Source of the DNA: Phellopilus nigrolimitatus
Lineage: Eukaryota > Basidiomycota > Agaricomycetes > Hymenochaetales > Hymenochaetaceae
DNA: 64,000 nt
NCBI GenBank assembly: GCA_021029095.1
Contig: JAJOHG010000009.1
Span: 310,001 to 374,000, forward strand
Reading direction: 5' to 3'
Shown: piece by piece, positions 54,092 to 64,000 of the stretch
Position numbering within the stretch: the stretch's first letter is position 1
Layout: each line of letters begins with the position of its first letter
Made by a program: the position numbers and the translations under genes
The notes under the pieces: generated by a model
What the model saw: the letters and a program-made list of their open reading frames with translations, nothing else
The model's database searches: none
Told to the model about the DNA's origin: nothing

Positions 54092-55756
54092 ATGCCTTCC
54101 GACGTCTCTCGGATTTCAGATGTTATCTGGAACGAAATCGCGTTGTATTGCGGCGTGGGGGACATTAAAGCCCTCGAAGCTGTGTGTGATTCCTATATGT
54201 TCTCCTGATCGAATAACGAATAAATATACCTCTTGTTTCAGACATGCAAGTTCATTGGCAACGTCCTCTCCAACAAGGTCCTCTGGCTGAAGCAACTCCG
54301 TGCATTGGACCAAGACCGTGCACCCAATTTACCCCGACACATCTCTATCGATAAGCTCTACTGGCACGAAGTGCGCACCCTCGTCGTGCGCGCACACCAG
54401 CGACGTCTTAACTGTACCGGTTCCGCCCCGCTGCGACCTACACGCAAGATTACAGTAGATATCGGATCTGCGAGCTTTAATGGAGCACTCGGGAAATCGT
54501 ATGACTTCCAGACGGATGTGGAGTTGCTTCCTGGGGGCAGGCTCCTCCTCGTCCTCTGGTCTGAGGGGTACTTGCAGTGCTGGGACGTTCCGGGCGGTAA
54601 GTGTCTCTGGACATACCCGGATCCTGCGTCATCCGACAAGCATGACCTGAGAGTGCGCGGCTTCTGTTATGAAATGCAAGCAGATAATGTTGTGCATATT
54701 GTCACGAAGAGTTTATGTCTGGACTTAAACCGCTACAAAAGGTAAGAAAAACAGTGTTTGCTGAACATGTCGTACTGATACTTTACTATGACTCAGCTCC
54801 TTCGAAATATTCCGAATTTCAGCGGAAACAAAGGAACCCGAACCGCTCTACAAGTACCCGGAACAGTACCCACATGTCTCGTTCGGGTGGAGCTTTATGA
54901 AATTACATGGCGGCATATCAGTAGTCTGGACGGAATTCTCTATTTTCCTGACGTTCTGGAAGGAACGCCGCACGGTCGAGATAGAGGTGCGTATCTCATT
55001 CTATGAAAACACGTGTAATGAAATTGACGGGTGCTTCTGTGGCAGGGTTACTTCGACACCATAGACATGATAGGGGACTATCTCATTTGCATGGTCAGAG
55101 AGGCCGGGGGGAGATCAGTCGTGGTCATTCTGCTATCATCCATACGCAAGGCCTTGCCTGATGTCGGCGCAACGACGACTCTGGTCCTAGATGACCTTCC
55201 GTATACCAAGTGCCCTGTGCCATCTAAGCCGGACTGGAATAACTGCTCTGCGGAAATATCTAGTTGTGACTTCCACTGGAAGTCCGAAGCAGAAAGAAAA
55301 CGAAAAGGTATCAATATCACTGTGCTGCGGAACCTGCAGAGCAGAGCAACCCGCCACGATTTCTCCGTGGTGAACTCTTTCCTCTTGGAGACTGCTCCAG
55401 GTACAGCCAGCATGTCAAGGTCCAGGTTTCCTTTTCCAAATGACAGCCTTCCACGCCTCACGCACATCGGGGATTCACAACTTATAGACCCGCAGTTTGG
55501 CAAAAACAGATACTTCATGTATCACCACATAAAACGACTGTCGCAGGCCGGCTCGACAATGGCCGGGTACAAGGAAAGCTGTTACCCCAACTCTCCATCA
55601 TTCGTGTGGATGCTTGCTACCTCTTGTGGGAAAGAAGTGGTGTTACGCAAGCTCGAACTGCCGCGTGTAAAGAGTGTGGGTATGGAATTTTACAGCGGTG
55701 CAGTCTACTTCCCGACAATGGACGCAAAATCTGTCGTCATCCAGTATTTCGACTAA
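54092..55756 (+). CDS. F-box protein with propeller-like C-terminal part
   Basis: Four exons, 54092-54181, 54242-54741, 54797-54986, 55046-55756; 1491 nt, 496 residues, frame closed. F-box: ISDVIWNEIALYCGVGDIKA, then LEATCKFIGNVLSNKVLWLK. The rest contains blade-like strands (LLPGGRLLLVLWSEGYLQCW, VWTEFSIFLTFW, IGDYLICMV) as in agaricomycete F-box proteins with a degenerate WD/propeller region. Not related to the F-box/LRR copies A-D. Intact and preceded by TATAAAAG, although its neighbours within the inserted block are broken. Target unknown. Confidence 0.8.
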
Positions 55757-56224
55757 GACTTTGTACCTTAACTGAATGCTTTTTTCCGTAGGTAGATAAC
55801 TCACAGTTTGTCATAGAGTAATATTATATGTGGAGATGCTGATTTCAACTGAGCACTCCTAGTTCAATCGATAGAACAAGGAAAGTCAAGCAAGACTGCG
55901 GAAACGTGAACATGTCTGAGGTGAACGCTGCTCATCGTTCGGCGCGTTTGAGATGTCCTGTTACGATATATGGAAGTTACCGCCCTAAATATGGGTTTAG
56001 ACTGGTTTTCGTAGGAAAGCGAAGCCTCTTTTCTCTGAAAACGTTCTCGAAGTCTAATCCTTTCCCAGCTTTCCTGGTCTCCTTTTCGGCACAATATATT
56101 TCATTCCGAGCAAAGAGGATGTCGATCATACAGCGAGCTCGACGCGTTTTTGACGCGGACGGGCGGCTTCACCGAGTCTGCCGCTAAGATTCAGAGCATC
56201 TTGTTTTCGCACTTTTAGAAAATA
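55757..56224. other. 3' flank of the F-box gene
   Basis: Non-coding except a possible gene tail at 56131-56218 (ELDAFLTRTGGFTESAAKIQ, then SILFSHF and stop) of unknown family. Confidence 0.35.
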
Positions 56225-56460
56225 ATGTCCCGCCCCCCGATCCGCGTGCACATTATCGAACTCTCCGGCATGTTGCACATCGGGTCCACCCAGACGCTCG
56301 CCGCGGACGCCGCTCTCTCGCGCGGCAGGCGGGGCTCGCCGTGCGCTTCCGCAGCAACACCAGCCAAGAGAGCGCCCGCGCGCTGGCAGCGTACCAAAAG
56401 TGACACCGCGAAACGACGCCGCGTCGTGCTCTACGCAGGCGGGAACTGCCTTCCTTTTCA
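56225..56460 (+). pseudogene. HAD-superfamily hydrolase (HDHD2-like) N-terminal fragment
   Basis: MSRPPIRVHIIELSGMLHIG resembles the HDHD2/LHPP start (I-D-L-S-G-T-L-H-I-G), but the nucleophile Asp is Glu and the Thr is Met. After about 35 codons the frame shifts; a second frame continues RQAGLAVRFRSNTSQESARA, the matching SNTSKES motif, and then stops. The gene ends at the block border, so only the first quarter is present. Dead fragment. Confidence 0.7.
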
Positions 56461-56491
56461 AGGGGGGCCGAAGACTTTTCTGACCCACCTG

Positions 56492-56616
56492 TACATCACA
56501 TGGTTAATCGCAGAGGCTGAACTTTGTGTGGAGTGACTTACACATTGTCAAACTGGTATTTGTAGGCCATTTACTTCAATGACTATTTTCTTTGACTGCC
56601 TTCTATTCCACCCCGG
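56492..56616. repeat. Direct repeat, right border of the 4.2-kb inserted block
   Basis: Second copy of 52153-52277, about 92% alike by eye; arm homology resumes from here toward F-box D. Confidence 0.85.
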
Positions 56617-57144
56617 GCAAGACTCTCGCATACCTTAGTCTACTTCAAAAGAGGATAGTCATGGGTAAATGCGCGAGGCCGAGTTCGCAGACGGCCAACC
56701 TGTTCCGATAAATAAGAGTTTCCCGGGTCCTTTGTCCTGGACCTTCGAGAGTAGAAAGCATCAGCTCACACAACATTCAACCGATCCCGGCGGTCGCCCT
56801 ACTTGATCGCCAGAAACACAAATGTATCTATGTGTGGGTAATTCCATGCGTCGAGGCATATCACTTTCTTCTACCAGGCGGGAATTGCGCAGTGCCAAGC
56901 GGCGTTGAATGTCGTCGCCGTGTAGATACATGTACATGGGCGATCCGCAAAAATACTCTACGTTCAAAGTCCTCGCGTCTCTGCCCAACTGTCAGCTCAT
57001 AGTAGCCGACGTACTACGTAATAGTTATCACAGCAACGGCTCGTCATGAGCCTAGCTAGTTATGGCGACATACGAATGGCAGTGTGGAATGTATTTAGCA
57101 GATCAGAATAAACGGACATACCGACATGGCGTTTCATGAGGATT
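56617..57144. other. 3' flank of F-box D (arm sequence)
   Basis: Reverse complement of about 14162-14700, closely conserved. No gene. Confidence 0.5.
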
Positions 57145-58626
57145 CTAAGTGGGCACTATCCTAGGAGGTGAAAAGATGTCCTGTAATCTGTCGGGCTGCC
57201 TTTCGACAATACTTAAACCTTGATCCAGACATTCACGGATAGTGTGATGTCTCATCAGAGCAGCAGCAGGCGTCTCATATATGTATAGCTTTTCCAGATA
57301 GGCATGGCCGCCAGAGGACTCAGTGACGTGATTTCGGAGACACCGAGAAGCGACCATATCCATCAACAATTCCAGTGTCCATACCGAATTCGCAATGTCG
57401 AGTGCTTTCAAGGATGGACAGAGAACCCGCTCATGCATCGCTCCTGGCAGCATACTGTTTTCTCCTGCACGTAGATTATGTTGCGGGACAGATAAGGCTT
57501 GTATCAGAATATCCGCCTGGTGAGCTTTTCCCAGAGAAAGCTTGGTGAGACCAGGAAGCAATTCAAGGCATTCTAAGATGTCTTCTGTCAGCATGGGCGT
57601 GCCTGAGATCTTAAGCGTCTCGAGTGGAGGGTGCGAGCGCCGAACACAGTCCAAAATGTGCGTCCAGTCCGGGTCGACATCCAACATATCCAACATGGTG
57701 ACCTGGAGAGATCTTAGCGCCGGAACATTCAGCACATCGATCAGTGGACCTAGGTCAGTTTCGCTTGAGGTGCCGTAGATCTCGAGATGGGTCAGCTGCT
57801 GGAGATGGCGCATTGTTCCTTGTCTAGGTTCTGACGACGCCCACTCAGTTACCTGCTCAAGCAGTTCAGGCCTGCTGCAGAAGAGACGGACGAACAAGCG
57901 CTCGAGTGCCGGACAGATGTCGATCCATTGAAGGCAGTCCTCGATAGACGTACAAAACCACAACTCAAGATTCGTCATGTTCTCCATTATAGCTGTATTC
58001 GTCGGGCATATCATCGGGATGCGAAGGCATATGGTCTTGAGGGAAGAGCACAATGAGAAGTCGAGTCGACGTACATCGCCGAAGAAACCAAGGTAAGTCG
58101 CCGAGAAGCCTAGGCACTCGAGTTGGGGCGCGTCGATCACTTGCGCAGCGAATACTTGCTCCAACATAGAGACGTCAAGAGCATGAATCTCGAACTTCCG
58201 CCAGCGATGAACACACGGCAGTGCTTTGCCAATGAGGGTACGTATGCCATTCGTATAGGTTTCGTCGGGGTCGAAATAGAGGTCCTCCAGTTCGTCTTTT
58301 GATTCGTGATTTAGCTTGAAGGACATTGGAAGACAGCCGGAGCGCGGTATCCACATATCTAATATGCGGGTGTCCCCTTCCGGATCCGTTCCATGGTGTC
58401 CGAGTATGACATCTGTCCACAACGATGGAAGGGACAGACATAAGTTCCGCCAGTAGCGACAAACCCATGTCAAGGTCAAAGGAGGGAGAAGGTGAAGGAA
58501 TGTGTTCGTGCGGGTTGATTCGGAAGGCAAACAATATTTGAATATTTCGGACAAGATTTCTGGAGGGAGCGGCCCAGACCTGGAACAGAGTCGACCGTTT
58601 TCGACGGAGGACTCTTTTGCGAGCAT
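57145..58626 (-). CDS. F-box/LRR-like protein, copy D
   Basis: 493 residues, one exon, right-arm partner of copy B. F-box LPPEILSEIFKYCLPSES, then LTWVCRYWRNLCLSLPSLW, then the same LRR series and C-terminus FSPPRIVPT. Differences from B are scattered substitutions with no gaps, which suggests both are maintained. Its TATA box is altered (TATTAAAC near 59082-59089). Predicted SCF adaptor, target unknown. Start as in copy B (MLAKESS). Confidence 0.83.
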   Translation of the reverse strand: MLAKESSVENGRLCSRSGPLPPEILSEIFKYCLPSESTRTNTFLHLLPPLTLTWVCRYWRNLCLSLPSLWTDVILGHHGTDPEGDTRILDMWIPRSGCLPMSFKLNHESKDELEDLYFDPDETYTNGIRTLIGKALPCVHRWRKFEIHALDVSMLEQVFAAQVIDAPQLECLGFSATYLGFFGDVRRLDFSLCSSLKTICLRIPMICPTNTAIMENMTNLELWFCTSIEDCLQWIDICPALERLFVRLFCSRPELLEQVTEWASSEPRQGTMRHLQQLTHLEIYGTSSETDLGPLIDVLNVPALRSLQVTMLDMLDVDPDWTHILDCVRRSHPPLETLKISGTPMLTEDILECLELLPGLTKLSLGKAHQADILIQALSVPQHNLRAGENSMLPGAMHERVLCPSLKALDIANSVWTLELLMDMVASRCLRNHVTESSGGHAYLEKLYIYETPAAALMRHHTIRECLDQGLSIVERQPDRLQDIFSPPRIVPT

Positions 58627-59604
58627 TAAAGGAGAGATAACAGTAGGATAGAGTGTTGCTTCCACTCACCGAACGCCTTGTTATTCTATCTGGCCATGAT
58701 GGACGGCAGCAAAGTTTGAAATTGCACGTAGCAAAGAGTTGCGCTGCAGAGTGAAGCATATCAATACCCAGCTAACAACTGTGCGTTGACATGGTATATA
58801 GCTTCGCGATGCTAATTAAACAGATGTGTCGCTATCATCCTCAGTGGAAGTTCGGATTCTTTTTCATAGACTATCCAGTCGTATTGGCTGATGTGGCGGC
58901 AGCACGTCTTCAGCTAGAAAATAAATAAAAAATAGAATTCGAGATCGTGGAAAGTACAAAGTGAAGAGACGAAAGTGCAAAGGTGATATGGGATGCTGCT
59001 TTGCTTCAAGCAAAGCGACAAATACACACTGTGAACCTGTCTAGAGTGCGAACAGCGAGAGCAAGTCGAGAAGGAACCACCGTTTAATACACGTAGTTGC
59101 AAGAGCCAGATCGGCTGGCACGCTTTACAGAGGGTAAAATGTGTCCTCCGCTCTGTTGACCAGTTAATCGTCGCTGGGTTTCTGATTCTTGAGGATTTCA
59201 AAGGACGTCCGACGCTACGTCCTCTGCTATATTCGCACTACTGTGCAGCTGATTCCAGGGGAAACGCAAGAACTGACGACTCACTATCGTGCTGCGACCT
59301 TAGGACACGACAAGACAGGAGTTTGGAAATACGTCTAAGCCTACTTCGTCGCTCTTGGAGCATGGCTAAGTTGCGCTGAGAAGCTCAACAACACCGAACT
59401 TCACATCAGAGGCACTAAGCCCACGGTGGAATGAGAAGGAGTCGCTTCATCGATGGAAAAAGAAGATGGAGAAATGAGCTGCGGTGGTGCGGCAATTGTC
59501 GCAAGCGCAGAGCGTGCATGTGAATAGCACAGAGATCGGTTATCCCCGCGTCACCGGCGTCACCGCACTCGTGTTCGACTACGACGACGACGACGACTGT
59601 GATA
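58627..59604. promoter_or_regulatory. Bidirectional promoter between F-box D and PEX7
   Basis: Divergent gene pair. The F-box leader is conserved with the other copies, but the TATAAAAG of copies B and C reads TATTAAAC on the minus strand. The PEX7 side contains a (CGA)n run (about 59577-59597) just before the start codon. Confidence 0.5.
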
Positions 59605-60970
59605 ATGACTACCCCGCCCTCAACGTTGCACACGCCTGGTTTCGCTCATTATTCTATAGCTTGGTCTCCTTTCCACAATGCACGATTTGCTGTCAGCTCG
59701 TCGGCGAACTATGGCCTCGTAGGCAATGGACGATTGCACCTCGTCTCCCTCGTGCCCGGTCCTGGTCCTCAGCCAGCTCTCAATTTGGAGAAGCAATATC
59801 CAACTCAAGACGGGCTCTATGATGTCGCATGGTCAGAAATACACGAAAACCAGCTCGTAACTGCGTCGGGGGATGGATCGCTGAGATTATGGGACGTCAC
59901 GCTCAATGTCAGTCTGAGATTTCTTGTCGGCAGGACTGCTCATTGAAAAGAGATTCCAGTAGGACATGCCTATTCGTGTCTGGCAAGAACATTCACGAGA
60001 GGCGTTTTCTGTCGATTGGTCAAATGTGAAGAAGGATGTGTTTTGTTCGTCGTCTTGGGATGGAACAGTAAAAGTGGTGAGCAGCCATCTCATATTTCCA
60101 TGCTCGGTCGGTCAGTTGGTCGACGTTTGTGAGAGAAGCATTCGATTTATGATGAAAAATAACGTTCTGGGTGGGTTTGAACGTCGTCCGATACAAGTTC
60201 GACATGTTACCATTGGAATCATTATGATATGCGTTACTTTAACTAAAAGCCGAATCTTCGTTTCAAGTCTAACTCCATTTTCCACAGTGGAATCCCGAAC
60301 GCGGCCATTCGCTGACCACCCTTCAAGCAGCTCAAGGTTGCGTATACCAGGCTCTCTTCTCTCCTCATCATCCTGATCTACTCGCTTCCTGCTCGAGCGA
60401 CGGCACTCTTCGGCTATTTGACCTCCGCGCCCCCGCCCTGCTCAACGCGCCGACCTCCCTGACAGCTCCATTATCGACTCCGGCTCTCACAGTACCCCCT
60501 CGCGGGCCCGCAGAGCTGCTCACTCTCGACTGGAACAAATACCGGCCATTGGTACTTGCCGCGGCGGGCACGGACAAATGCATACAGGTATGGGACTGCC
60601 GCATGCTGAAGACCGGTATCGGGGCGGGCGCGGAGGGGCCGTTGGTAGGTGGTGTATGTGAGACGGAGCTTGTCGGACACGAATACGCCGTGCGCAAGGT
60701 GCAGTGGAGCCCACATAGAGCGGATGTACTCGCCAGCGCGAGTTATGATATGACGTGCCGGGTGTGCGTATTATCTTCTTTTCCAGTCTTCCTTTCTTGC
60801 TCAAGACACCGTGCAGATGGTCGACGAACCCCCCTCCAGGACGCACCCCACTCTCGAACATCCACGATACCCACACTGAGTTCGTTGTCGGGTGTAGTTG
60901 GTCTTTATACGAAGAGGGCCTACTCGCGAGCTGTGGCTGGGACAGCAAAGTCAACTTGTTTCGAGTGTGA
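59605..60970 (+). CDS. PEX7: PEX7, peroxisomal PTS2 receptor
   Basis: Soluble WD40 receptor that binds N-terminal PTS2 signals of peroxisomal matrix enzymes and carries them, with a co-receptor, to the import pore. Exons 59605-59907, 59963-60076, 60288-60763, 60817-60970; 1047 nt, 348 residues, usual length. Signature parts: HTPGFAHYSIAWSPFHNARF, YGLVGNGRLHL, YDVAWSEIHENQLVTASGDG, REAFSVDWSNVKKDVFCSSS, DLLASCSSDGTLRLFDLR, LLTLDWNKYRPLVLAAAGTD, GHEYAVRKVQWSPHRADVLA, VVGCSWSLYEEGLLASCGWD. Several WD repeats end in xW or xF as in PEX7 orthologs. ATG at 59605 gives MTTPPSTLHTPGF. The only functional copy in the window. Confidence 0.93.
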
Positions 60971-61299
60971 TATTTGTTGCGCGGTGTTATGTAGTTTATA
61001 AGGACATGGACGTACCCATGTGGAAAGCGAAAGTCGTCAGTGTCAGCAAGTATAACCATTTGTATCCTGAATAAGTATGCTATGTATTCCTTGACATTCA
61101 TTAAATATGTACCTCCGTCACCGAAGGCAATAAACTGCCTTTTGACTCGAAAAAACGGAAGAAGTTCACGTATATTGTACTTGCTCATGATGACATAAGC
61201 AACGTTGACTATATAAAGGGCGCCTCAAAATTTTAGTTACGAACTTGGAGTTTACTCCCAACCCACCTTTCACCTCCCCCCGCCCTCAAAAATCCCTAA
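60971..61299. promoter_or_regulatory. PEX7 3' flank and IMPDH promoter
   Basis: 330 bp between two genes on the same strand. Arm homology ends near the start of it. actatataaagggcg (about 61209-61222) is a likely TATA box about 80 bp upstream of the IMPDH start codon. Confidence 0.5.
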
Positions 61300-63227
61300 A
61301 TGTCTTCGACAACGTACCTCGACCCTAAAGGCGCGCTCGAGCACCTCGCAACGTACGAGAATCTGGATGGCCTCGCGGTCTCAGAGCTCATGGACTCGCG
61401 CGCCAACGGCGGTCTCACGTATAACGACTTTCTCCTCCTGCCGGGCAAGATCGACTTTGGCGCACAGGAAGTCGTCACCGATACGAAGATCACGCGCAAC
61501 GTCATCCTGAAGACGCCGTTCATGAGCAGCCCCATGGACACCGTCACAGAGAGTGAAATGGCGATATCTATGGCGGTGAGTCAGCACGCCATTCCTGTAA
61601 TTCTCTCTGCTGATGGAAACTATTCGTAGCTGCTGGGAGGTATTGGTGTTATCCACCATAATCAGCCTCCCAATGCACAGGCCGCGATGGTGCGGGCAGT
61701 GAAGCGCCATGAAAACGGGTTCATTACGGACCCAATCGTGTTCTCTCCTAATCACAGCGTGGAAGATGTGCTTGATGTGAAGGCGCGCCTAGGGTTCGGT
61801 GGTATTCCTATCACAGGTACGTGTCTTTACATGCTGCGAATTATGATGAACTCCATAGTTTATAACCTTCGTTCTGCTGAATAAACGCGGATTTCTGCGT
61901 GACATGTGGATACTTTTTATAATTCTTTCTGACACTTCATTTCGTTTCCGATGATTGAGCTTTTTACTGACACATTTACTATCTTCGCCATCAGACACTG
62001 GTGCTCTTGGTGGGAAGCTCCTCGGCATCGTCACAAACCGTGATATCCAATTCCGCTCACCCTCGACTTCCCTGACTGAAATCATGACTACCTCTCTAAT
62101 CACCGCGCCCGAGGGCGTTACGCTTCAAGAGGCGAATGACATCCTGCGCGACTCGAAGAAGGGCAAGTTGCCCATTGTCGACCGTCAAGGCCGCCTTACC
62201 TCCCTCCTCGCCCGCTCTGACCTCCTGAAAAACCAGACATACCCGCTTGCATCGAAGTTACCTGAAAGCAAGCAGCTTTACGCCGCCGCCGCCATTGGAA
62301 CACGCCCTGCTGACCGGGAGCGCCTTGCGCTTCTCGCTGACGCCGGCCTCGACATCGTCATCCTCGACTCATCGCAGGGCAATTCTATCTACCAAATTGA
62401 GATGATCCAGTATATTAAGAAGACGTACCCGAAGCTCGATGTCATTGCTGGCAATGTTGTAACGCGCGAACAGGCTGCATCGCTCATTGCCGCGGGTGCG
62501 GACGGGCTCCGCATCGGGATGGGTTCGGGGAGTATCTGCATCACGCAAGAGGTCATGGCTGTCGGCCGGCCACAAGCGACCGCCGTATACGCCGTCGCCG
62601 AGTTTGCACGCAAGTTCGGCGTGCCTGTCATCGCGGACGGCGGTATTGGGAACGTCGGGCACGTCGTGAAGGCGCTTGCGCTCGGAGCCGGCGCGGTCAT
62701 GATGGGCGGCCTGCTCGCGGGCACGACGGAGGCGCCCGGCGAGTACTTCTATCACGAGGGGAAGCGCGTGAAAGCGTACCGCGGGATGGGCTCCATCGAG
62801 GCGATGGAGCAGGGCAAGCCCATTCCGCCGTCTGCGGCGGGCGGTTCGAAGAAGCCGCCGCACTCCAAGAGCGCCGTGCACGAGAACGCGGCGACGTCGC
62901 GTTACTTCAGCGAGGCGTCCGCGGTTAAGGTCGCACAGGGCGTTTCGGGCGACGTGCAGGACAAGGGCTCTGTGAAGCAGTTCCTGCCGTATCTGCACGC
63001 GGGCGTCCAGCACTCGCTGCAGGATATCGGCCGTCGCAGCATCTTCGAGATGCAGCAGGCGGTCGCGGATGGCAAGGTTCGCTTCGAGCTCCGGACCGCA
63101 AGCGCGCAGGTAGAGGGTGGCGTGCATGGGCTTCACTCGTAAGTGTTTTTCTTTAATATTTCTTTATGTTGTTGTTGACGCTTCCTCTATGTTTCATCAC
63201 AGTTACACGAAAAGGCTGTTCGCGTAG
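61300..63227 (+). CDS. Inosine-5'-monophosphate dehydrogenase
   Basis: Oxidises IMP to XMP with NAD+, the committed step of guanine nucleotide synthesis, in the cytosol. Exons 61300-61575, 61630-61816, 61995-63138, 63203-63227; 1632 nt, 543 residues, usual length. TIM-barrel start ([42 protein letters not shown]), then the two-CBS insertion (about residues 118-235; [45 protein letters not shown]), then [20 protein letters not shown] and the catalytic loop [12 protein letters not shown] with its Cys, [11 protein letters not shown], and the mobile-flap region [12 protein letters not shown]. The last exon encodes YTKRLFA and a stop. Intact and typical; it anchors the ancestral side of the right arm. 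Confidence 0.96.
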
Positions 63228-64000
63228 CTGGGTAATTTAGATTCGTTTTTCGCTTGGATAGGTGGGTTTTTTCTGCGCTCCGTGTACTCGCTACGTAGGT
63301 CACAGTACGGAGTTGTACAACACGATCGAATCGAAGAAATAAAATATAAAAATTTGTTGTAACTTATTGGAAGTCCGGGTATCAAAGCGTGGGTGAGGCT
63401 GTGGACACGGTCGCTTGGTGGTTCTCGTGTAGATAGCCGAGATGTACATAGCCAAAAAAACAGAGCTTTTCCTTTAAAAAGTGGTGGAAAAGGATCGGAT
63501 TCCCCCTTTGAGCAAGCGAAATGCCTGAATTTTGGCTATGATTTTAACTTTTTTGCAGGGCTACGCTATACACGGCGCGACGGGACCTGTCCCCTGAAGA
63601 ACAGGCCCGCCGCGCGAGCCACTCTGCCGGCTTACGGCCTAAGCAGAGATTCTACGTAGTTCTAGACACCCCGGCTGTCCGTAGACATAAGCGCGGGAAA
63701 TAATGCCAAAGAAACGGTTTGGGAAAGGTGGTGAAATTCAACGCCCCGTCATTCCCCCTGCCCGTCCTTCCACCTGGCTGTCGACTTCGAGATGGGGGGA
63801 GAAAGAGGAGCTGGGGATCCAACCCGCAGACTCGCCCCTCTTTATACCGCTGGTACGCCGCTTGCAGCGTGGTCTGTAAACCATGATTAGCGCGCATTCG
63901 AGAAAACGATGCTTTTGTGCTTACGGCAGTCAAACGGCCGTCCCAGGGACGCGCAGAAGTCGCCCCGCGCAGGCTGGGCCAAGATGGAGGGAGAGAAAGG
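63228..64000. other. Intergenic region downstream of IMPDH
   Basis: No gene recognised. A 93-codon minus ORF (63652-63933) has no family features. Confidence 0.4.

Larger units (their letters stand above)
42620..60990. repeat. Right arm of the inverted segmental duplication
   Basis: Inverted counterpart of 9747-28050. It keeps the intact PEX7 next to IMP dehydrogenase, which suggests this is the original location. Unique to this arm are the 4.2-kb block (52278-56491) and the inverted-repeat element at 47645-48226. Confidence 0.8.

Overview
The window is nuclear DNA of a filamentous basidiomycete, most likely an Agaricomycete. Genes are dense and cut by many short (about 45-70 nt) GT-AG introns, several exons are under 30 nt, and the gene content (GH3 and GH43 enzymes, a Dal5-type MFS permease, F-box proteins of the LPPEILSEIF...WRN type, PEX7, IMP dehydrogenase) fits that group. 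No tRNA, rRNA or CRISPR was seen.

Layout. 1-6.5 kb: 5' part of an MFS permease (minus) and a secreted GH3 beta-glucosidase (plus). 7.2-8.6 kb: F-box/LRR gene A. About 9.75-28.05 kb and 42.6-61.0 kb are two roughly 18-kb arms of a diverged inverted segmental duplication. Reading outside-in, each arm holds PEX7, a divergently transcribed F-box/LRR gene, then small genes of an unrecognised family, then AT-richer repeat blocks. The right arm carries intact PEX7. The left PEX7 is a pseudogene with a TGG-to-TAG stop, an 855-bp hAT-type MITE and a 3' end cut at another terminal-inverted-repeat element. The left arm also has an extra, chimeric F-box copy (C). The right arm has received a 4.2-kb block, flanked by 125-bp direct repeats, that holds an intact F-box gene between broken pieces of three other genes. 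28.05-42.6 kb is the spacer: a Ty1/copia relic, a very GC-rich two-finger C2H2 regulator with long introns, a GC-rich single-exon F-box gene and a secreted GH43 arabinanase. 61.3-63.2 kb: IMP dehydrogenase.

The most novel item is the small-gene family, called here the 'WRCPC' family: six genes, three per arm. They are built from an alpha exon (ELKxQL...) and a beta exon (A-T-x-W-R-C-P-C ... G-x-x-x-x-x-A-x-L-x-L ... H). All introns are phase 1, so modules can be duplicated or swapped; one gene pair carries two modules. Five of the six start codons follow a shared TACTTAAG element, and a further copy of that promoter stands in front of unrelated sequence. I recognise no family for these proteins and give no function.

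Exon structures for the MFS, GH3, GH43, PEX7, IMPDH, zinc-finger, 54-kb F-box and WRCPC genes were worked out by hand from splice consensus and reading-frame closure; each complete model sums to a multiple of three. Similarities between copies were judged by eye, without alignment software.
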